Source: Pseudomonas segetis
GTDB lineage: Bacteria; Pseudomonadota; Gammaproteobacteria; Pseudomonadales; Pseudomonadaceae
Assembly: GCF_900188155.1 (NCBI RefSeq)
Contig: NZ_FZOG01000001.1
Coordinates: 767,104-831,103 of the forward strand
Direction of reading: 5' to 3'
Length of the DNA stretch: 64,000 bases
The notes under the pieces were generated by a model. It was not told the origin of the DNA. It saw only the letters and a program-made list of their open reading frames with translations, and made no database searches. The translations under genes and the position numbers were made by a program. Below are positions 24,601 through 32,618 of the stretch, in pieces; positions within the stretch are counted from its first letter, which is position 1; each line of letters starts with the position of its first letter.

Positions 24601-25479
24601 TCAGATCGCTATTTCCTTGAGCATTTGCGCTAGCTCCTCACGCCAGTCGCTTTGCTCGATAGTCAGCTTTTCTTCAATCAGGCTGCAATCCATTACCGAC
24701 CAGGCAGGGCGGCGGGCTGGTGTTGGGTAGTCGACGGTATTGATTGGATTAACCTTAGGCGCCCTCGGTAACTGCTTAAGCGCAACGGCTTGGCTGAAGA
24801 TTGCTTCTGCGAAGCCATGCCAGGTTGTCGCTGGCATGTTGCTGAAGTGATAGATGCCCCAGTTCAGGTTGCCCTTGTTGCTGTATTGGCTGACAAGTGC
24901 CCAAAGTGCCTTGGCAATGCTGGCTGCCGATGTGGGGCAGCCATGTTGATCGGCTACAACACCCAGTTCATCACGGGTTTGCGCCAGGCGCAGCATGGTT
25001 TTCACAAAGTTATTGCCATGGGCGCCAAACACCCAGCTCGTGCGCATGATGATGTGTTGCGCACAGTGCTTGGCCACCGCCTGCTCGCCTGCGAGTTTGC
25101 TTGCGCCGTAGACCCCGCTAGGGTTGGTTGGGTCTGTTTCTTTATAAGGCGCGCTGGCGTCGCCGCTGAATACATAGTCGGTAGATATATGTAATAGCGG
25201 AACACCAAGCTTGGCGGCTGCTGTGGCTAGATTCTCGGCACCCTTGGCGTTGACTGCATAGGCGCGTTCGCTGTCGGTTTCCGCTTTGTCCACTGCGGTG
25301 TAGGCTGCCGCGTTGATAATCAGCTGTGGCTTGAGTTCGCTGGCTTTGTTGGCGACTTGTTCCAGGTTGCTGATATCCAGTTCGCTCGAGCCCAGCCCGG
25401 TGACTGTAAAGCCAGCAGGGGCCAGGCGGACAAGTTCATGACCGACCTGGCCATGGGCGCCAGTAATCAAAACGCGCAT
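24601..25479 (-). CDS. rfbD: dTDP-4-dehydrorhamnose reductase
   Basis: 292-aa RmlD, the last step of dTDP-L-rhamnose synthesis. It has TGAHGQVGHEL (about 6-16), STDYVFSGD (about 102-110), YGASKLAGE (Tyr/Lys active site, about 128) and RTSWVFG. It is the last gene of the reverse-strand rmlB-A-C-D set, starting 2 bases after rmlC. The product supplies L-rhamnose, most likely for LPS core or another glycan, since no rhamnosyltransferase is recognisable in the adjacent O-antigen locus. Confidence 0.95.
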   Translation of the reverse strand: MRVLITGAHGQVGHELVRLAPAGFTVTGLGSSELDISNLEQVANKASELKPQLIINAAAYTAVDKAETDSERAYAVNAKGAENLATAAAKLGVPLLHISTDYVFSGDASAPYKETDPTNPSGVYGASKLAGEQAVAKHCAQHIIMRTSWVFGAHGNNFVKTMLRLAQTRDELGVVADQHGCPTSAASIAKALWALVSQYSNKGNLNWGIYHFSNMPATTWHGFAEAIFSQAVALKQLPRAPKVNPINTVDYPTPARRPAWSVMDCSLIEEKLTIEQSDWREELAQMLKEIAI

Positions 25480-25481
25480 GC

Positions 25482-26024
25482 TTAGCCCTTTTGCTCGATG
25501 AGTTGTTGCAGCGATGGGTTCAGTTGGTCCTTACCTGAAAGCAAGGGTTGTTCGATAGGCCAGGGGATATTGACTTCGGGGTCGTTCCAGATCAGGCCGC
25601 CTTCGTCTTCGGGGAAGTACAGGTCGGTACACTTGTACTGAAAATCCGCCACCTCGCTCAGCACGCAAAAGCCGTGGGCATAGCCTGGCGGTACCCAGAG
25701 TTGGCGATGGTTTTCATCGTTCAATTCAACACCCACGTATTGGCCGCAAGTTGGCGACTCGGGGTTGATATCGACCGCCACGTCATACACCGAGCCACGG
25801 CTGACGCTGACCAGCTTGCCTTGCGGGCGCGTGCGTTGGAAATGCAGGCCGCGCAGGACGCCACGTTGCGAGCGCGAGTGGTTGTCCTGGACAAAGGGCA
25901 GGTCGATCCCCGCGTCACGATAGCGCTCGGTCTGGAAGCTTTCGAGGAAGAAGCCACGGTGGTCGCCAAAAACTTTTGGCTCAATGATCAATACGCCAGG
26001 CAGTGCAGTTTCTATAACTTTCAC
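25482..26024 (-). CDS. rfbC: dTDP-4-dehydrorhamnose 3,5-epimerase
   Basis: 180-aa cupin-fold RmlC. Visible family motifs are [13 protein letters not shown] (about 20-32), [18 protein letters not shown] (about 46-63, with the active-site His), and [15 protein letters not shown] (about 110-124). It epimerises C3 and C5 of dTDP-4-keto-6-deoxyglucose. The start overlaps the rmlA stop by four bases on the minus strand. Confidence 0.96.
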   Translation of the reverse strand: MKVIETALPGVLIIEPKVFGDHRGFFLESFQTERYRDAGIDLPFVQDNHSRSQRGVLRGLHFQRTRPQGKLVSVSRGSVYDVAVDINPESPTCGQYVGVELNDENHRQLWVPPGYAHGFCVLSEVADFQYKCTDLYFPEDEGGLIWNDPEVNIPWPIEQPLLSGKDQLNPSLQQLIEQKG

Positions 26025-26899
26025 AGCACTTTCTCCTGTTCAAGCAGGCGGCTGAGGTACTGGCCGTAGCCTGTCTTGCTCAGTGCTTGGGCCTGGGCAG
26101 ATAGTTGCTCGGCTGATAGCCAGCCCTGGTGGTAGGCGATTTCTTCCAGGCAAGCGACTTTCAGGCCTTGGCGCATTTCGATGGTATGCACAAACTGGCT
26201 GGCTTCCATGAGCGAATCATGGGTGCCGGTGTCGAGCCAGGCGAAACCACGGCCAAACATGCTGACGTGCAGGTCGCCGCGTTGCAGGTAGGCGTTGTTG
26301 ACATCGGTGATCTCAAGCTCGCCACGGGCAGAGGGCTTGACGTTTTTGGCGATTTCGACCACTGAGTTGTCGTAGAAATACAGGCCCGTCACGGCGTAGT
26401 TGGACTTGGGCTTGGACGGCTTTTCCTCGATGGAGATGGCCTTGCCTGTGTTGTCGAACTCAACCACGCCAAAGCGCTCCGGATCGCTGACATGGTAGCC
26501 AAATACAGTGGCGCCACTGGTCCGGCTTGCGGCCTCTTTAAGCATTGCGCTAAAGCCATAGCCGTAAAAAATATTGTCGCCGAGAATCAGGCAGACACTG
26601 CTGTCACCGATAAAGCTCTCGCCAATAATAAATGCCTGCGCCAGGCCATCAGGTGAGGGCTGTTCGGCGTAGCTCAGTTCAATACCAAACTCTTCGCCAT
26701 TGCCCAGCAGTTTACGGAACTGGGGTAAATCCTCGGGTGTGGAGATAATCAGTATCTCCCGAATACCGGCAAGCATCAGCACCGACAGCGGATAGTAGAT
26801 CATTGGCTTGTCATATACCGGCAACAGCTGCTTGGACACACCACGGGTAATGGGGTGCAGGCGTGTGCCGGAGCCGCCAGCGAGGATGATACCTTTCAT
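26021..26899 (-). CDS. rfbA: Glucose-1-phosphate thymidylyltransferase
   Basis: 292-aa RmlA nucleotidyltransferase that forms dTDP-glucose from dTTP and glucose-1-phosphate. The N-terminal [13 protein letters not shown] loop (about 6-18), [17 protein letters not shown] (Asp metal ligand, about 108-115) and [20 protein letters not shown] are all in place. Length is normal for the family. It follows rmlB after a 62-bp gap and overlaps rmlC. Confidence 0.96.
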   Translation of the reverse strand: MKGIILAGGSGTRLHPITRGVSKQLLPVYDKPMIYYPLSVLMLAGIREILIISTPEDLPQFRKLLGNGEEFGIELSYAEQPSPDGLAQAFIIGESFIGDSSVCLILGDNIFYGYGFSAMLKEAASRTSGATVFGYHVSDPERFGVVEFDNTGKAISIEEKPSKPKSNYAVTGLYFYDNSVVEIAKNVKPSARGELEITDVNNAYLQRGDLHVSMFGRGFAWLDTGTHDSLMEASQFVHTIEMRQGLKVACLEEIAYHQGWLSAEQLSAQAQALSKTGYGQYLSRLLEQEKVL

Positions 26900-26961
26900 A
26901 AAAACGTCCTGTACGAAACTGGGTTGTTCACTAAAGCGAGGCCGGAGCCGCGCAACATCAT

Positions 26962-28020
26962 TTAGATTTCGGCGCCGAGTCGGCCAAGTCGATAGTCACC
27001 TGACAATACGCGCTGCCACCAGTCCTGGTTATCGAGGTACCAGCGGACGGTTTTGCGTAGGCCGCTGTCAAAAGACTCCTGCGGGGTCCAGCCAAGTTCA
27101 CGCTCGATTTTAGAGGCGTCAATGGCGTAGCGCAGATCATGCCCCGGGCGATCTTTCACGAAGGTTATAAGGGTTTTGTAGCTCTGGGCTGAAGCCTGCG
27201 GCACCAGTTCGTCAAGCAGCTCACAGATGGTTTCCACAACCTCCAGGTTGCGCTTCTCATTGTGGCCGCCAATATTGTAGGTCTCGCCTACGGCGCCTTT
27301 GCTCACCACTTCAACCAGGGCGCGGGCATGGTCTTCAACGTACAGCCAATCACGTATTTGCGAGCCATCGCCATAGACCGGCAGGGGCTTGCCCGCGAGT
27401 GCATTGAGAATGACGTGGGGAATCAGTTTTTCCGGGAAGTGATAGGGGCCGTAGTTGTTCGAGCAGTTGGTCAGCAGCACCGGCAAGCCGTAGGTGCGCT
27501 GCCAGGCGCGAACCAGATGGTCTGAACTGGCCTTGGAGGCAGAGTAGGGCGAGCTGGGCGCATAGGCGGTGGTTTCGGTGAACAGGTCGTCGGTGCCTTC
27601 GAGGTCGCCGTAGACTTCATCGGTGGAGATGTGATGGAAGCGAAAGCCTTGCTTTTCATCGTCACCCAACCCATTCCAGTAACGGCGCGTGGCTTCAAGC
27701 AGGTTGTAGGTGCCGACAATATTGGTCTGGATAAACTCGGCGGGGCCGTCAATCGAGCGGTCCACATGGGACTCCGCTGCAAGGTGCATCACGGCGCTGG
27801 GCTTGAACTGCGCAAATACCGCATCCAATGCCGCGCTGTCACAGATATCGACCTGGTAAAAGCTGTAGCGCGGCGAGTCCTTGGCCCCAGCAAGTGAATC
27901 CAGGTTGCCTGCATAGGTCAGCTTATCGAGGTTGGCGACGACGCACTGCGTGTTCTCAATCAAGTGACGAACGACAGCAGAGCCAATAAATCCAGCGCCG
28001 CCGGTGACAATAATCCGCAT
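26962..28020 (-). CDS. rfbB: dTDP-glucose 4,6-dehydratase
   Basis: 352-aa RmlB. ATG 28020 ([15 protein letters not shown]) is preferred to an upstream in-frame ATG at 28050 because the shorter form starts as the family does and GGAG lies in the interval. Motifs: TGGAGFIG (about 6-13), [10 protein letters not shown] (about 80), STDEVYGDL (about 131-139), [10 protein letters not shown] (Tyr/Lys, about 158). First gene of rmlBACD; Pseudomonas rml sets are often ordered B-D-A-C, so this arrangement differs. The promoter should lie in 28021-28150. Confidence 0.95.
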   Translation of the reverse strand: MRIIVTGGAGFIGSAVVRHLIENTQCVVANLDKLTYAGNLDSLAGAKDSPRYSFYQVDICDSAALDAVFAQFKPSAVMHLAAESHVDRSIDGPAEFIQTNIVGTYNLLEATRRYWNGLGDDEKQGFRFHHISTDEVYGDLEGTDDLFTETTAYAPSSPYSASKASSDHLVRAWQRTYGLPVLLTNCSNNYGPYHFPEKLIPHVILNALAGKPLPVYGDGSQIRDWLYVEDHARALVEVVSKGAVGETYNIGGHNEKRNLEVVETICELLDELVPQASAQSYKTLITFVKDRPGHDLRYAIDASKIERELGWTPQESFDSGLRKTVRWYLDNQDWWQRVLSGDYRLGRLGAEI

Positions 28021-28147
28021 TAATGCTTCTCCGCTAAAGCGACTTTCCAAAGTGCTTTGATCATAAGTTTTCCAACCTGGGTATGTTACGCCATCTTCCT
28101 GCCTGATTCTGCCAGGTCCAGTGTTTTCTGTATGGCAACGCGTTTCA

Positions 28148-28175
28148 GGTAATCTGACTGTTTAGTCAGTTATCC
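28148..28175. promoter_or_regulatory. Inverted repeat, candidate regulator operator
   Basis: CTGACT (28154-28159), GTTT, AGTCAG (28164-28169) form a perfect 6-bp palindrome with partly matching flanks (9 of 12 positions per half site). It lies in the divergent gap between rmlB and the CynX-type transporter gene, about 85 bp before the latter's start. Shape and position suit a TetR- or MarR-type operator, or a weak terminator; no T-run follows. Confidence 0.35.
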
Positions 28176-28252
28176 GCTGTTCAGGCTTGCCCAATACATG
28201 GCCGGCAGTTAGGGTGGCGTGCTCACCTAACGTTGAAGACACTGGACGCCTT

Positions 28253-29419
28253 GTGAAGCCCGCATCAAAGACCTTGCTGCTGATTGCCCTGATTGTTGCG
28301 GCGATTAATCTGCGACCTGGCATTACTTCCCTCGCTCCCTTGATTGAGCGCATTGCCGAAGAGCTTGCGCTGAGCCGCACTGTGATCAGCTTGACCACGG
28401 CGCTGCCGGTTTTATGCATGGGCTTGTTGGCGCCTTTTGCACCACGTTTAGCGGTACGTTTTGGTCTGGAGCGCACCGTTACCCTGTGTCTCATGCTTAT
28501 CACCGGGGCTTTAGCGATTCGCCTGATCGGTGATACGACCGCTATCCTGATTGGCAGTGCTGTTGTGATGGGGGCAGCGATCGCCATAGCCGGGCCGTTG
28601 CTGTCGGGCTTTATCAAGCGCCATTTTATCGGCCGTGTGGGCAAGGTTGTGGCCTGGTATTCGTTGAGCATGGCCATTGGCGGGGCGGCGGGAGCTGTTT
28701 TGACTGTGCCTGCCACGCAGTTGCTCGGTGACAATTGGTCACGCGGCCTGGCCGCTTGGGCGTTGCTGGGGATCGCTGGAGTCGTGTTGTGGCTGTTTGT
28801 GCCAAACCTAAAAGTGACCGAAGAAACTGCAGGGCAACCTGCAGGTTTACCCTGGGCCAAGCCAAGGGCCTGGATGATCAGTGGTTTTTTTGCCCTGCAG
28901 GCGGGGTTGTTCTATGCCATCGCCACCTGGGCGGTTGCCCGTTATCACGAGGCGGGCCTGAGCCTGCTGCACAGTAATAACCTGTTCGGCACCATTATGT
29001 TGATGGGCTTGCCCAGCGCCTTTCTGTTGCCTTGGTTGGCCCAGCGTTTTAATAATCGCTACATACTACTGATGATATGCGGCGCGACATCGGCCCTGTG
29101 TTTGGCAATGATCGCCTTTATGCCGAGGCTGCTTCCGGAGGTATGGGCGGTGGCGCTGGGTTTTGCGCTTAGTGGTTCCTTTGCCTTGTCCCTGGTATTG
29201 CCCTTGTATGAAGCTGAGTCCCCGCTGGACGTCAGTCGCTGGACTGCGATGATGTTGTTCATGGGCTATAGCTTTGGCAGCTTGATGCCGGTGATCAGCG
29301 GGTTCGTACGTGATGCTTCTGGTACCTACCAAATGCCATTTGCAATGATGACGGGCATGGCCGTGGTGATGACCGTGCTCGCTGGCTTCTTGCGCCACGG
29401 CGCCCGCTCGGCCCGGTAG
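28253..29419 (+). CDS. MFS transporter, CynX/NimT family
   Basis: 388 aa from GTG 28253, with 12 predicted TM helices. AINLRPGITSLAPLIERIAEELALSR-like sequence at the N-terminus (read in two parts) is typical of CynX/NimT transporters (cyanate, 2-nitroimidazole and related exporters). APRLAVRFGLER is the MFS loop 2-3 region, and a cytoplasmic loop follows TM6. A TTG at 28187 would extend it by 22 residues that look unlike the family, so GTG 28253 is preferred, though the Shine-Dalgarno is weak. Substrate unknown. The long repeat array starts 48 bp after its stop. Confidence 0.82.
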   Translation: MKPASKTLLLIALIVAAINLRPGITSLAPLIERIAEELALSRTVISLTTALPVLCMGLLAPFAPRLAVRFGLERTVTLCLMLITGALAIRLIGDTTAILIGSAVVMGAAIAIAGPLLSGFIKRHFIGRVGKVVAWYSLSMAIGGAAGAVLTVPATQLLGDNWSRGLAAWALLGIAGVVLWLFVPNLKVTEETAGQPAGLPWAKPRAWMISGFFALQAGLFYAIATWAVARYHEAGLSLLHSNNLFGTIMLMGLPSAFLLPWLAQRFNNRYILLMICGATSALCLAMIAFMPRLLPEVWAVALGFALSGSFALSLVLPLYEAESPLDVSRWTAMMLFMGYSFGSLMPVISGFVRDASGTYQMPFAMMTGMAVVMTVLAGFLRHGARSAR

Positions 29420-29466
29420 CAGGATGGGCTTATCCATCTAACCTTGGCTGGCTCTTTCAATTGCTT

Positions 29467-30165
29467 GGTGGACAAGCTTCGCGTTGTCACACCCTGCGGG
29501 CTCGGTTTGTAGGGTGGAAGACGCTTTATCCTTCCACCATTGGCGGTGTATCTGAAATTTTTGGTGGACAAGCTTCGCGTTGTCACACCCTACGGGCTTG
29601 ATATGTAGGGTGGAAGACGCTTCATCCTTCCACCGTTGACGGCGCATCCAGATAATTGGTGGACAAGCTCCGCGTTGTCACACCCTACGGGCTCGGTATG
29701 TAGGGTGGAAGACGCTTTACCCTTCCACCATTGGCGACGCATCCAGATAATTGGTGGACAAGCTTCGCGTTGTCACACCCTCGGGGCTTGGTATGTAGGG
29801 TGGAAGACGCTTCATCCTTCCACCATTGGCGGTGTATCTGAGATTTTTGGTGGACAAGCTGCGCGTTGTCACACCCTACGGGCTCGGTATGTAGGGTGGA
29901 AGACGCTTTACCCTTCCACCATTGGCGACGCATCCAGATAATTGGTGGACAAGCTTCGCGTTGTCACACCCTCGGGGCTTGGTATGTAGGGTGGAAGACG
30001 CTTCATCCTTCCACCATTGGCGGTGTATCTGAGATTTTTGGTGGACAAGCTGCGCGTTGTCACACCCTACGGGCTCGGTATGTAGGGTGGAAGACGCTTT
30101 ATCCTTCCACCGTTGACGGTGCATCTAAGATAATTAGCGGGCAGGCTTTGCGTTGTCACGCTTCA
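29467..30165. repeat. Tandem array of 7 palindromic 95-96 bp units plus a remnant
   Basis: Units start at 29467, 29563, 29658, 29753, 29849, 29944 and 30040 (periods 96, 95, 95, 96, 95, 96); a decayed eighth begins near 30136. Each unit has GGTGGACAA...TTGTCACACCCTAC, an 11-base spacer, then GTAGGGTGGAAG...CTTCCACC and an interunit spacer of about 25 bases. CACCCTAC pairs perfectly with GTAGGGTG, and GGTGGAAG perfectly with CTTCCACC, but these two helices share bases. Two alternating spacer types (ending CCAGATAATT or GAGATTTTT) give a 191-bp superrepeat. The 789-bp gap between the transporter and the next gene is almost entirely this array. No coding sequence in it looks real. Confidence 0.93.
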
Positions 30166-30208
30166 CGGCCTGTGATAGAAGGCAGCCTGGTTTTAGTGGA
30201 GTGGCGGT

Positions 30209-30637
30209 GTGGAGTCTGAGTCGATCGTTTATGGCTGTATACGCGACTGGCCGTCGGATAGTGCGCTGGAAAGTCGCCTGCGTCGGCAAATAAACCGTCA
30301 GGTGCTTGGCGAGTTGCCAACGAGTGATTGTTGGCCTTTGCTGGGACGTGAGATGTTTTCCTGCTGTCAGGTCCCGAGCGAGGCTGTGTACCAGACCCAG
30401 GTGATTCATTTCGGCGCGAGCTATAAGTCGGTCGAGTACGAGTGGAGCCTGTGGATTGAGCAGTTCGAGGCTCTGCTCAAGCGTTTGTATTGGGCCAGTG
30501 CGGTGGTTCATCTCGAGACTGAGTTAAATGGCACCCATACTTTTCGCTGGGAATCCGATGGTGACTTCCATAGCCCGCAAGAGGGCGATTTGCGCGTGCG
30601 CTGCGCCTGGGAGCGCGAAGGTGGCGGGCGTAACTAA
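30209..30637 (+). CDS. Hypothetical protein, 142 aa
   Basis: No family recognised. The protein is soluble, acidic overall and rich in aromatic residues (for example YEWSLW near residue 75, FRWESD near 110), with no signal peptide or TM helix. GTG 30209 is supported by GGAG at 30198-30201, 7 bases upstream. It lies 44 bp after the repeat array and 12 bp before the YnfA-family gene, so the two are probably cotranscribed. Coding character is supported by GC-rich third positions like its neighbours. Confidence 0.7.
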   Translation: MESESIVYGCIRDWPSDSALESRLRRQINRQVLGELPTSDCWPLLGREMFSCCQVPSEAVYQTQVIHFGASYKSVEYEWSLWIEQFEALLKRLYWASAVVHLETELNGTHTFRWESDGDFHSPQEGDLRVRCAWEREGGGRN

Positions 30638-30649
30638 CGAGGCAGTCCA

Positions 30650-30982
30650 GTGCTGAATTACCTGTGGTTCTTTATTGCCGCGCTTTTTGAAATCGCAGGT
30701 TGCTATGCATTCTGGATGTGGCTGCGCCTGGGCAAAAGCCCGCTGTGGATTCTGCCAGGCCTGGCCAGTTTGGTGCTATTTGCGCTGTTGCTGACTCGCA
30801 TCGAAGCCAGCTATGCGGGGCGCGCGTATGCAGCCTATGGTGGGGTTTATATAGTGGCGTCGCTGTTGTGGCTGAGCCTGATCGAGAAGGGCCGCCCACT
30901 ATTAAGTGATTGGCTAGGCGCCGGGTTATGCATTGCGGGGGCACTGGTTATATTGCTCGGGCCGCGATTTTCCAGCCCTTGA
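30650..30982 (+). CDS. UPF0060 (YnfA) family membrane protein
   Basis: 110-aa inner membrane protein with four TM helices. [20 protein letters not shown] (about 14-33), [12 protein letters not shown] (about 57-68) and the C-terminal [16 protein letters not shown] are characteristic of UPF0060/YnfA, which is related to small multidrug resistance transporters. GTG 30650 has GAGG at 30639-30642. Physiological substrate is unclear for most members. Confidence 0.92.
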   Translation: MLNYLWFFIAALFEIAGCYAFWMWLRLGKSPLWILPGLASLVLFALLLTRIEASYAGRAYAAYGGVYIVASLLWLSLIEKGRPLLSDWLGAGLCIAGALVILLGPRFSSP

Positions 30983-30989
30983 GTGCCGG

Positions 30990-31238
30990 CTAGTCGAGCG
31001 AGTCCGCCAGGTCATTGAGCCATTCCTTGGGCACATCACGTTTCATCGCCAGTTGGCACTGTTCGCTTTCGGGGTCGAAGATGATCACCGCTTCGCCTTT
31101 ATCAAGGGCCTGGCGCACCCGCAGCACACGGGTTTGCAGCGGCGTTTCATCGCCATTGTCGGTGCCGTCACGGGTGACGAAGTCTTCGATCAGCAAGGTC
31201 AGCGTCTCGGCTTGCAGCATATTGGCGGGGATTAACAC
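30990..31238 (-). CDS. YheU family (UPF0270) protein
   Basis: 82-aa small soluble protein. MLIPANMLQAETLTLLIEDF followed by VTRDGTD and GEAVIIFDPESEQ matches the UPF0270/YheU pattern of an N-terminal LIP, a central REGTDYG-like motif and a C-terminal GEAV strand. Start is GTG 31238 with GGAG upstream on the minus strand. Function of the family is unknown to me. It converges with the YnfA-family gene, leaving only 7 bp between the stops. Confidence 0.88.
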   Translation of the reverse strand: MLIPANMLQAETLTLLIEDFVTRDGTDNGDETPLQTRVLRVRQALDKGEAVIIFDPESEQCQLAMKRDVPKEWLNDLADSLD

Positions 31239-31344
31239 ACAAGCGCTCCATCAGCGACTGGAAATACAGCGGCGATGCTAACCCTTGGCATCGCCGCTGA
31301 CCATCACTCTTGAACCTGAGCAACAGCCTGTTTCCGTCAGGCTG

Positions 31345-32538
31345 CTATTTTTCCTTGGTGTCCAAGGTGTTAAGCAGACTGTCAACGCAAGGCACCCGTG
31401 TTTCACTTTCCATTTGCGCATCATGTTCGAGTTGATGGCTGAAGCGTTCAAGGGAGCCTTCGGCGGGTTGGGCGTCGCTGGCGAAGACCGGTGGGCTGAG
31501 CAGGTAAGCACTGATCAGTCTGGTGAGCGCAGCAAGGCTGTCGATATGGGTGCGTTCATAGCCGTGGGTTGCATCGCAGCCAAACGCGAGCAGGGCGGTG
31601 CGGATATCGTGGCCGGCGGTCACTGCAGACTGAGCATCGCTGTGGTAGTAGCGAAACAGGTCGCGACGCACCGGAATGTCGTTCTCGCTGGCAAGGCGCA
31701 GCAATTGGCGCGAAAGATGATAGTCATAGGGGCCGCCCGAGTCATGCAAGGCCACGCTGACCGCGTGCTCGTTTGACTGCTGGCCGGGGGCGACTGGGGC
31801 AATATCGATGCCGACAAATTCGCTCACATCCCAAGGCAAGGCGCCGGCGGCTCCGGAGCCGACTTCTTCAGTAATGGTAAATAGCGGGTGACAGTCAATT
31901 GGTGGCTCGATACCGCTGTCGACTATGGCCTTCAAGGAGGCGAGCAGGGCGGCAACACCGGCTTTGTCATCCAGGTGGCGAGCACTGATATGGCCGCTTT
32001 CGGTGAACTCCGGCAGTGGGTCAAAGGCAACGAAATCGCCGACCGATACGCCGAGGCACTCGCTGTCTGCGCGGGTTGTGGTAATTGCATCCAGGCGCAA
32101 CTCGACGTGATCCCAGCTGACCGGCAGCTCATCGATCGCGGTGTTGAATGCGTGTCCGGACGCGAGCAACGGCAATACGCTGCCGCGCAATACACCGTGA
32201 TCAGTAAACACGCTGACGCGGCTGCCTTCGGCAAAGCGGCTCGACCAGTGACCAATGGGGGCCAGGCCCAGGCGGCCGTTATCCTGCACCACACGAACAA
32301 TCGCGCCAATGGTATCCAGGTGCGCCGAGATGGCGCGATCCGGGCTGTAGCGCTTGCCCTTTAGGGTGGCGCGAATGGTGCCGCGGCGGGTCATTTCAAA
32401 GGGGATGCCCAGCTCGTGAAGGCGCTCGGCCACATACCGGACAATGGTGTCGGTGAAGCCGGTTGGACTGGGAATGGCGAGCATTTCGAGCAGTACTTTC
32501 TGCAGGTAGTCTAGGTCTGGCTCTGGGAGTGATTGCAT
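31345..32538 (-). CDS. M42-family peptidase of the NAGGN osmoprotectant cluster
   Basis: 397-aa metallopeptidase. Dinuclear metal ligands of the M42/M20 clan are visible: AHLDTIG (His-x-Asp, about 72-78), HLDDKAG (Asp, about 187), ITEEVGSG (Glu-Glu, about 222), GIDIAP (Asp) and ATHGYERTH (His, near 335). It always accompanies the NAGGN biosynthesis pair; its proposed role is turnover or processing of the dipeptide, not shown biochemically as far as I know. AGGAGG stands 5 bases before ATG 32538. It is the third gene of the operon after asnO and the synthetase, with an 11-bp inverted repeat in the 80-bp gap. Confidence 0.9.
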   Translation of the reverse strand: MQSLPEPDLDYLQKVLLEMLAIPSPTGFTDTIVRYVAERLHELGIPFEMTRRGTIRATLKGKRYSPDRAISAHLDTIGAIVRVVQDNGRLGLAPIGHWSSRFAEGSRVSVFTDHGVLRGSVLPLLASGHAFNTAIDELPVSWDHVELRLDAITTTRADSECLGVSVGDFVAFDPLPEFTESGHISARHLDDKAGVAALLASLKAIVDSGIEPPIDCHPLFTITEEVGSGAAGALPWDVSEFVGIDIAPVAPGQQSNEHAVSVALHDSGGPYDYHLSRQLLRLASENDIPVRRDLFRYYHSDAQSAVTAGHDIRTALLAFGCDATHGYERTHIDSLAALTRLISAYLLSPPVFASDAQPAEGSLERFSHQLEHDAQMESETRVPCVDSLLNTLDTKEK

Positions 32539-32587
32539 TAAAGCCTCCTGGCAGGTGAAAAATCTGGATCAGCGCTGAGCCCTGGAT

Positions 32588-32611
32588 GCAGGCGTGCAGT
32601 TGCACGCCTGC
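32588..32611. promoter_or_regulatory. 11-bp perfect inverted repeat inside the NAGGN operon
   Basis: GCAGGCGTGCA (32588-32598) and TGCACGCCTGC (32601-32611) separated by GT. It lies between the synthetase stop and the peptidase start. No T-run follows on the minus strand, so an RNA-stability or attenuation hairpin is more likely than a full terminator. Confidence 0.6.
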
Positions 32612-32618
32612 GGCAGCT

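Noticed and set aside
25548-26069. Plus-strand frames opposite rmlC and rmlA
   Set aside because: They are shadows of well-identified genes and lack ribosome binding sites and family motifs.
29438-30219. Several overlapping open frames of 67-117 codons on both strands within the repeat array
   Set aside because: They repeat the same peptide words once per unit, follow the 95/96-bp periodicity and have no ribosome binding sites. They are by-products of stop-poor palindromes.
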